The notes beneath the pieces are model-generated. The model was given only the letters and a program-made list of their open reading frames with translations. It did no database searches and was not told the origin of the DNA. From Clostridia bacterium (GTDB lineage: Bacteria > Bacillota > Clostridia > Oscillospirales > CAG-272), in contig JAFYOX010000015.1 in NCBI GenBank assembly GCA_017547755.1, positions 1 through 36,585 of the forward strand: 36,585 bases of DNA, in the 5' to 3' direction. Every line of letters starts with the position of its first letter. Position 1 is the first letter of the stretch. Positions 31,685 through 36,585 of this stretch are shown in pieces. Position numbers and translations under genes: made by a program.

Positions 31685-33025
31685 TCAGTCATTGATCGTC
31701 TTTCCGGCGTACAGCTCCGTGCCGCTCACAACGATAATGTCGTTCTGCGAGATCCACGGATACACTTCATCGTTCGGATCGATGATCTCAATGAGCTGAT
31801 CGTTTTCGTCCTTTTTGAACGAACCGTCGGGATTCGTTTCGTATTTCATGCTGTCCGGCTTTCCGGAACAGATGACCTTGCCGTCATTTTCGTACAGGAT
31901 GTGGATCCGCCGGAACTCGATGGTGACTTCGTCCTTGACGTAGACCCCCTGGAATCCGCCGGCCACACGGACCGCGGAAGACGGAATTTCATATCCGGTA
32001 TAGGTCGCCGTCACGATATCCACCGGCTGCACCCGCGTATAGTCGAAATTGACCGGCATTTTTCCGCACTGCAGAACGACCACGGCACGATCCCCCTGCG
32101 TTTCGGAAATCATGCGGTAAACCTTCATGTCAAGGCTTGTTCCGCTGTAGCGGAACATGACTTCGCAGGAATAGCGCTGTGCCAGTCCGCCCGCGTCCGC
32201 TTTGTCCATCAGGCAGGCAAGATACCATTTATAGTCGTTCACAATCGTTCCGACACAGAGTCCGGTCCCGGGCTCCGCTTCGGTTTCCGCCATCGCAAGA
32301 AAATCCTCAAACGTCATGCTGTCGATCCGGTCGGCGGAAAAAATATTTCCGTAGCCATCGTAATCCGAGAAGAAATATCCCGCCGACGCACTGTAGACCG
32401 AACCGAGATTCGCGCCGAGTCCGGATCGCAGGGACGCTTTTTCCCCTTCCAGCATCGCGATCTGCGATGCATAGTCGGTGATTTCCCCGGTAAGGATCGC
32501 ACGTTTTTTGATGCCGACCAGAAGCTCGGTACGAAGTGCGAGCGCGTCGGCGTAATTTCCGTCCTCACAGTGGGAACGGATGGTAAAGAGGTCGCTGTAA
32601 ATATCCGCGTCCAGCCCGGATGCACTCTGCACCGAGCGGTTTTCGGACTGGCTCTTTTCGAGAAGCGCGATCTGTTCGTCCAGCTCCGTCAGACGGGTTT
32701 CCGTATCGGGAGAGGAATTGGCGTAAACGTCCGCGATCTTCCCGTACAGGGAAACATGCGAACCGTCCCGCACCGCGGGAGCCACGCTGCCGCCGAAAAT
32801 ATCGGTCGCGTAGACCGCCGTTTCGTCGCGCATGATGTATCCGTCGGCGGAAACGGTCTTCGAAACGCTCGTCGGAACGGCGTCGATCAGCTCAAGACCG
32901 GGCGAAAAACGCCCGAGAAGGTGATACGCCGCATATACGAGGATCCCGAATGCCAGCACCGCCGTCAGAGCATACAGTCCGGTACGCGAAAGATAACCGG
33001 TGTCAAAAACTGACTTTTTTTTCAT
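31685..33025 (-). CDS. HlyD-like membrane-anchored adaptor protein
   Basis: 446 residues. One N-terminal membrane anchor (~14-38, SRTGLYALTAVLAFGILVYAAYHLL) is followed by a barrel-sandwich-like stretch with SADGYIMRDETAVYATDIFGGSVAPAVRDGSHVSLYGKIADVY (~58-100). A coiled coil follows (~105-190), then beta-rich domains resembling those of HlyD/MFP adaptors, including VYVKDEVTIEFRRIHILYENDGKVICSG near 370-400. Family members bridge transporters and envelope structures, but no ABC partner is adjacent. In Clostridia a protein like this commonly precedes yggS-sepF, hinting at a role in division or envelope assembly. It is the first gene of the operon, behind the promoter at 33083. Confidence 0.82.
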   Translation of the reverse strand: MKKKSVFDTGYLSRTGLYALTAVLAFGILVYAAYHLLGRFSPGLELIDAVPTSVSKTVSADGYIMRDETAVYATDIFGGSVAPAVRDGSHVSLYGKIADVYANSSPDTETRLTELDEQIALLEKSQSENRSVQSASGLDADIYSDLFTIRSHCEDGNYADALALRTELLVGIKKRAILTGEITDYASQIAMLEGEKASLRSGLGANLGSVYSASAGYFFSDYDGYGNIFSADRIDSMTFEDFLAMAETEAEPGTGLCVGTIVNDYKWYLACLMDKADAGGLAQRYSCEVMFRYSGTSLDMKVYRMISETQGDRAVVVLQCGKMPVNFDYTRVQPVDIVTATYTGYEIPSSAVRVAGGFQGVYVKDEVTIEFRRIHILYENDGKVICSGKPDSMKYETNPDGSFKKDENDQLIEIIDPNDEVYPWISQNDIIVVSGTELYAGKTIND

Positions 33026-33082
33026 TTCTGTCCCTGACAGAGTCCGAAAAACTCCGTCGTTTTATAATTATCCTGATTTGTC

Positions 33083-33115
33083 ATTATAACACACCCTGGC
33101 AACAAATAGTGTGTT
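33083..33115 (-). promoter_or_regulatory. Promoter of the division operon with overlapping 7-bp dyad
   Basis: Minus-strand TATAAT (33083-33088) with TGT before it gives an extended -10; the -35 is poor. AACACAC (33088-33094) and GTGTGTT (33109-33115) form a perfect 7-bp dyad with a 14-base spacer, placed over the -10/-35 interval where a repressor could bind. Weak -35 plus overlapping dyad suggests regulated use, but this is inference. Confidence 0.6.
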
Positions 33116-33138
33116 TTCTGTAATTATTTACAATTAAT

Positions 33139-33747
33139 TCACCGCTTGACGAGGACCGCCGCCTGCATTCCCATGCCTTCGTGCGCTTCCGACGCCTTCC
33201 GGGCAGGATACACGGTATTTTTCCCGGTCAGCGGATCGTTGAACACGAACGACTCCCCGTCGTATCCGACGAGAAGCAGACAGTGCATCGGCGTCTTCCA
33301 CGTGTACGTCTCGCCGGTTTCCGGCACGATCCATGTACGGTGTTCCTTCGGAGCCGCCATTCCCATCGTGGCGAACACGATCACCGGAATGTCCCGGTCA
33401 ACGTATTCCCGGCAGAGCTCCTCGAGCGTACAGCCGTATACTTCGCGTGCCTCGAATTCTTCCGAGTCACCGAGATATGTCCGCAGTCCGGTGCAGACCG
33501 CCGGCGCAAAACAGCCCCAGCCGTCATCCGTATACGGATCGCCGAGGTAAAAATACCGCGGATCCGCCGCATACCATACGCCGTTTTCGCAGACCGGTTC
33601 GGGCGCCTTCGGGAGACAGCGGTCGATGAACTCTTCCGGCGTCACGTCAAAGCCGAAATGCTGCAGGAGCATCACCGCCGACACGCTTTCGCATCCGGTC
33701 GGGTATTTCTCCCGCTGGTCGATGAACGGGCAGTCGAGGATTTTCAT
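33139..33747 (-). CDS. C39-like cysteine peptidase family protein (Peptidase_C39_2 type)
   Basis: 202 residues. The papain-like triad can be placed: C19 in YPTGCESVSAVMLLQHFG, H155 in TPMHCLLLVGYDGESF and D171 in FNDPLTG. This is the C39-like pattern of PF13529. No signal peptide or membrane segment is present, unusual for a family that often acts outside the cell. The ATG (33747) starts 1 base after the truB stop (33749), with the truB-terminal GGAGG as its ribosome site, so it is translationally coupled to truB. An upstream extension to 33876 lies inside truB and is rejected. Its substrate is unknown. Confidence 0.85.
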   Translation of the reverse strand: MKILDCPFIDQREKYPTGCESVSAVMLLQHFGFDVTPEEFIDRCLPKAPEPVCENGVWYAADPRYFYLGDPYTDDGWGCFAPAVCTGLRTYLGDSEEFEAREVYGCTLEELCREYVDRDIPVIVFATMGMAAPKEHRTWIVPETGETYTWKTPMHCLLLVGYDGESFVFNDPLTGKNTVYPARKASEAHEGMGMQAAVLVKR

Positions 33748-33748
33748 C

Positions 33749-34690
33749 TCATTCCTCCGCGTTTGCCTGTTCGCCGAGGCTGAACAGCTTTTCCGGACGG
33801 ATGACCGCTTTTCCGGTCTCATCCGTTCCGGCGCGTCCGAGCGCGATGAATTCTCCGTGACTGCGCAGACGAACAAGGGTTCCGTCCTCGAATTCCACCT
33901 TCAGCTTTTTCTGGAACAGATTCGTTCCGCCGCGCACCAGCTTCACATAATATTCCGGAATATTCACCGCCGGAAGTTCCTCGAACAGCGATTCCACGGG
34001 CTTGGGCAGCTGCAGACGTTCCTCGAACGTCATGTTGTCCAGCGCCTCGACCGTCACGCAGTCGGCAAGCGTAAACTGCCCGGTCTTCGTCCGGATCAGG
34101 GACTGCATCGCCGCGCCGCAGCCGAGCTTTTTGCCGATATCGCTGCACAGCGTGCGGATATATGTCCCCTTCGAGCACGCGACCCGCATGGAATACACGT
34201 CGTCCGCCACTTTATGTACGTCAATTTCGTAAATTTCCACCGGACGGGGCTTGCGCTCAACTTCTCCGCCTTCTCTGGCGATATCCACGAGCTTGCGTCC
34301 GTCCACCTTGACGGCGGAATACATCGGCGGAATCTGTTCGATCTTGCCGACAAACGACGCACACGCCGCAAGAACGGTTTCCTCGTCCGGAATCGCGTCG
34401 GACTGCGAAAGGATCTCGCCGGTGACGTCCTCGGTATCGGTGGTCAGACCGAGCTTCATTTCGCAGATATACTCCTTGTCGTGCATCATCAGATAGTCCG
34501 ATGCCTTCGCCGCACGGCCGAGCAGGACGGGGAGAACCCCCGTTGCCATCGGGTCAAGCGTTCCCGTATGACCGACGCGGGACGTGTCAAACAGCTTGCG
34601 CACGGACGAAATGATCCGGTGCGAGGTCACACCCGCGTGCTTGTTGATGATAAGGACACCGGAAATGGTGTCCGGTTTGCGTCTTCCCAT
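33749..34690 (-). CDS. truB: tRNA pseudouridine(55) synthase
   Basis: 313 residues; makes pseudouridine at position 55 in the T-loop of tRNA. The catalytic Asp is D46 in VGHTGTLDPMATGVLPVLLG. KEYICEMKLGLTTDTEDVTGEI, the IEQIPPMYSAVKVDGRKL block and RVACSKGTYIRTLCSDIGKKLGCGA are all conserved. The C-terminal PUA-like region (~235-313) is present. The usual nrnA-truB order holds, with the nrnA stop at 34693 just 2 bases before the truB ATG. The usual ribF partner is absent; a C39-like gene takes its place. Confidence 0.96.
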   Translation of the reverse strand: MGRRKPDTISGVLIINKHAGVTSHRIISSVRKLFDTSRVGHTGTLDPMATGVLPVLLGRAAKASDYLMMHDKEYICEMKLGLTTDTEDVTGEILSQSDAIPDEETVLAACASFVGKIEQIPPMYSAVKVDGRKLVDIAREGGEVERKPRPVEIYEIDVHKVADDVYSMRVACSKGTYIRTLCSDIGKKLGCGAAMQSLIRTKTGQFTLADCVTVEALDNMTFEERLQLPKPVESLFEELPAVNIPEYYVKLVRGGTNLFQKKLKVEFEDGTLVRLRSHGEFIALGRAGTDETGKAVIRPEKLFSLGEQANAEE

Positions 34691-34692
34691 GA

Positions 34693-35787
34693 TTATTCGC
34701 CTTTCGCTTCACGGATCGCCGCGCCGAACGCTTCCGCCATCCGCGCGAGAGCTTCCTCGGGAGTATCCGCCGTTACGGTGCATCCGGCCGCACGGACGTG
34801 TCCGCCGCCGCCGAAATTCGCACAGACGGACGCACAGTCGATTTCCGCGTTCGCACGGGAGGAAACCTTGTACTGTGTCGGATCCGCGGCAAGCTGACGG
34901 AGAGAAATGCCGATCAGAACGCCTTCCACACCGCGCGGCGTATCGACGACATTGCCGATCTCCTCTTCGGTCAGGCCCGCGTCGGCAAGCATCTGCTGCG
35001 TGAACAGCACCGCGCCGAGACGTCCGTTTTCATAGAAGCGCAGGTTCTGGATCGCGAGCATCTGCGCGGTCAGTTCCTTGAGGGTACGCTGACCGAACAG
35101 AGAACGGCAGACGTCCGCCGTATCCATGCCGCCGTCATCCGCGTGATTGATCTCACGGACAAGTTCCGCCGCCGCCATATGGGTATCGGGGGAGGTATTG
35201 GAGAACTTGAAGCTGCCCGTATCGGAAACGATCGCCGCATACATTCTTCTGGATGCTTCGGGAACCTCGCCGATAACGCCGCGCGTCTTCAGCTCGGTGT
35301 ACAGACGGTAGACGATCTCGCCGGCTGCGGAAGCAGTCGGATCGATATAATTCTTTGCAAACGCTTCGCCCATGCCGTGATGGTCGATCATGAACGAAAT
35401 GTGCGGGATCAGCGCGGCAAGGTCGCCGAGCTGAACGGGGGAAGCCACGTCAATGGAGAAGATCCGGTCATATGCCGAGAGATCGGTTTCGGGATCAAAG
35501 CGCGTATTGTAGGGTTCCTCATCTTCGCCCATATAGAGGCTGTCGGAAGCAAGGAAGCGCAGGCGCTTCGGGAGGTCGTTCGGGCAGATGACGCGCGCAT
35601 CACCGCCGCAGGCACGGATCAGCTTCCGCAGAGCGAACGCCGAGCCGATGCAGTCGCCGTCGGGATTGACGTGGGTCAGGATGAGTGCGTTTTTCGTATC
35701 CGCCAGTTCATCCGCAAGAAATGCGAGGTCAACCGTTTCGTACACGGGAGCGGCCGCTTCCGTGAGGATTTCATTCATTTCATTCAT
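34693..35787 (-). CDS. nrnA: Bifunctional oligoribonuclease/PAP phosphatase NrnA (DHH family)
   Basis: 364 residues from ATG 35787. It degrades short oligoribonucleotides and 3'-phosphoadenosine 5'-phosphate. Motif I is THVNPDGDCIGS (H39, D43, D45), motif II includes IFSIDVA, and the DHH motif is D135-H137 in MIDHHGMGEAF. The C-terminal DHHA1 domain ends with GGGGHVRAAG near 325-335, which binds the substrate. The start overlaps the rbfA stop by 8 bases; a second in-frame ATG at 35778 is equally possible. It is in the conserved rbfA-nrnA-truB order. Confidence 0.94.
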   Translation of the reverse strand: MNEMNEILTEAAAPVYETVDLAFLADELADTKNALILTHVNPDGDCIGSAFALRKLIRACGGDARVICPNDLPKRLRFLASDSLYMGEDEEPYNTRFDPETDLSAYDRIFSIDVASPVQLGDLAALIPHISFMIDHHGMGEAFAKNYIDPTASAAGEIVYRLYTELKTRGVIGEVPEASRRMYAAIVSDTGSFKFSNTSPDTHMAAAELVREINHADDGGMDTADVCRSLFGQRTLKELTAQMLAIQNLRFYENGRLGAVLFTQQMLADAGLTEEEIGNVVDTPRGVEGVLIGISLRQLAADPTQYKVSSRANAEIDCASVCANFGGGGHVRAAGCTVTADTPEEALARMAEAFGAAIREAKGE

Positions 35788-36166
35788 CGTCGTCTTCGTC
35801 CTCCGGTTCGGCGGAATCCGCAGCATCCTTCGCAATTTCACGGAGCAGCTTGGAAATTTCCGCACCGTGCTTGACGCCTTCGTCGCGCACAAAGGTCAGT
35901 TCGGGCGTGATGCGGAGGTTGAGGCGCTGTGCCAGCTGGGAGCGTACGAACGGTACCGCAGACTTCAGACCCTTCGCCAGATCCTTTTCGTCGCATTCGC
36001 CGAGAACGGAATAATAAATCTTCGCAAACTTCAGGTCAGCGGAAACATCGGAGTTCATTACGGTGATCATCACACCGGAAACACGGGGATCCTTGATCTC
36101 ACGCACGATCTGCGCGCATTCGGCAGTCATCGCGTCATTGATACGATTCTTTCTGTATTTTGCCAT
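35780..36166 (-). CDS. rbfA: Ribosome-binding factor A
   Basis: 128 residues from ATG 36166. RbfA is a KH-fold assembly factor that binds the 30S subunit late in 16S rRNA maturation. Conserved stretches: INDAMTAECAQIVREIKDPRVSGVMITVMNSDVSADLKFAKIYYSVLG and VRSQLAQRLNLRITPELTFVRDEGVKHGAEISKLL. The C-terminal DSAEPEDEDDDE tail is acidic. AAGGA precedes the ATG. The usual upstream infB is missing from the right-hand side within the window; the gene has its own strong promoter. An in-frame extension to 36259 crosses that promoter and is rejected. Confidence 0.95.
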   Translation of the reverse strand: MAKYRKNRINDAMTAECAQIVREIKDPRVSGVMITVMNSDVSADLKFAKIYYSVLGECDEKDLAKGLKSAVPFVRSQLAQRLNLRITPELTFVRDEGVKHGAEISKLLREIAKDAADSAEPEDEDDDE

Positions 36167-36230
36167 ATATCCAAATCCTTTATCTGATATTTTTAAAGTA
36201 TACACACCAATGCGTATAGAAATACATTTT

Positions 36231-36259
36231 ATTATACCACAAAACCGCAGGGAGTTCAA
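36231..36259 (-). promoter_or_regulatory. Promoter of the rbfA-nrnA-truB operon
   Basis: Minus-strand TTGAAC (36254-36259), a 17-base spacer and a perfect TATAAT (36231-36236). The predicted start is near 36224, giving a leader of about 58 bases. Confidence 0.85.
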
Positions 36260-36260
36260 T

Positions 36261-36462
36261 ATAAAAATTCAAACTCCGCTTACTGAGATTTTCCGGGGAA
36301 AAATATAGAGAGTGCAAATCGTTGGGGAAGAGGGGATACGGTCGCTTTTTGAAAAAAGCTCCGCAAAAACTTCAATCTGTGGCAGCCGGTTTGTGAGGCT
36401 GATATGGGTTTGTGAAAGAGGATTTTTTGATGGGTCTGTACGCTGATGCTGTACATCCGTAG
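36261..36462. other. Gene-free interval with a degraded copy of the hairpin repeat
   Basis: No gene is visible. TCCGGGGAAAAA near 36291-36302 and GAAGAGGGG...CGCTTTTTGAAAAAAGCTCC...CAAAAACTTC (about 36326-36372) match pieces of the hairpin family and its flanking sequence seen at 17509-17570, in decayed form. A TGTAC/GTACA dyad lies near 36437-36455. Confidence 0.5.
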
Positions 36463-36585
36463 GGGCGATTCACGAATCGCCCGTCGATAAAATTGGATAA
36501 AACCATATTTTATCAACCGAAACAAACGATTTATTGACAAAATTCGGGAAATTCAATTCGTTAAACGGGCGATTCGTGAATCGCC
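36463..36585. mobile_element. MITE-like inverted-repeat element, right end cut off by the window
   Basis: GGGCGATTCACGAATCGCCC (36463-36482), itself a palindrome, and its exact reverse complement starting at 36567 (19 of 20 bases before the edge) bound ~84 bases of A/T-rich DNA with no gene. Palindromic ends on a short non-coding core suggest a miniature inverted-repeat element or a dispersed palindromic repeat. No transposase is in the window. Confidence 0.55.

Overview
The window looks like chromosome of an anaerobic, spore-forming member of the Clostridia, probably an uncultured gut lineage related to Oscillospirales. This is inferred from gene content: a gpr-spoIIP sporulation pair, a sepF/yggT/ylmH/divIVA division cluster, a DUF4364 protein, a TIGR03960-type radical SAM protein and a type II pantothenate kinase. 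Gene density is high, Shine-Dalgarno sites are mostly GGAGG-like, and several promoters match the vegetative consensus closely. I see no tRNA, rRNA, CRISPR array or transposase gene, although the left edge carries an rRNA-type promoter pointing out of the window.

Layout: 1-906 holds a divergent strong promoter and a DUF421 membrane protein. 910-7523 (minus) is rlmB, then a 994-aa membrane protein that I read as a catalytically dead P1B-type ATPase with a huge acidic N-terminus, then a B12-binding radical SAM/DUF2344 protein. 7876-9678 (minus) holds a small zinc-ribbon protein, a SigH-like sigma factor and DUF4364. 9841-11619 (minus) is an orphan oligopeptide-binding lipoprotein. 11873-13984 (plus) is gpr-spoIIP. 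14083-14928 (minus) is a NagD-like phosphatase. 15103-17504 (plus) holds pantothenate kinase, then a deoD-udk nucleoside salvage pair.

17748-24988 (minus) is one gene cluster behind a single good promoter: TIM-barrel isomerase, ADP-ribosylglycohydrolase, a broken ogt, HAD phosphatase, PHP phosphatase, an unrecognised beta-propeller-like protein, an Ig-like lipoprotein and a GH109-like Gfo/Idh/MocA protein. It looks like a catabolic or salvage pathway of unknown substrate.

25119-33025 (minus) is the division and envelope operon: HlyD-like protein, yggS, sepF, yggT, ylmH, divIVA, lspA, an RluD-type pseudouridine synthase and a methyltransferase, ending in a terminator. 33139-36166 (minus) is the translation/RNA operon rbfA-nrnA-truB with a C39-like peptidase attached.

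Intergenic DNA carries a family of perfect 12-16 bp hairpins lying mostly just downstream of genes. Two of them form the ends of a 222-bp palindrome at 17509-17730. A second, unrelated inverted repeat starts at 36463 and runs off the right edge. The most interesting items are the pseudo-P-type ATPase, the large palindrome, the 17.7-25.0 kb cluster, and the 16-bp tandem duplication over the ylmH start codon.
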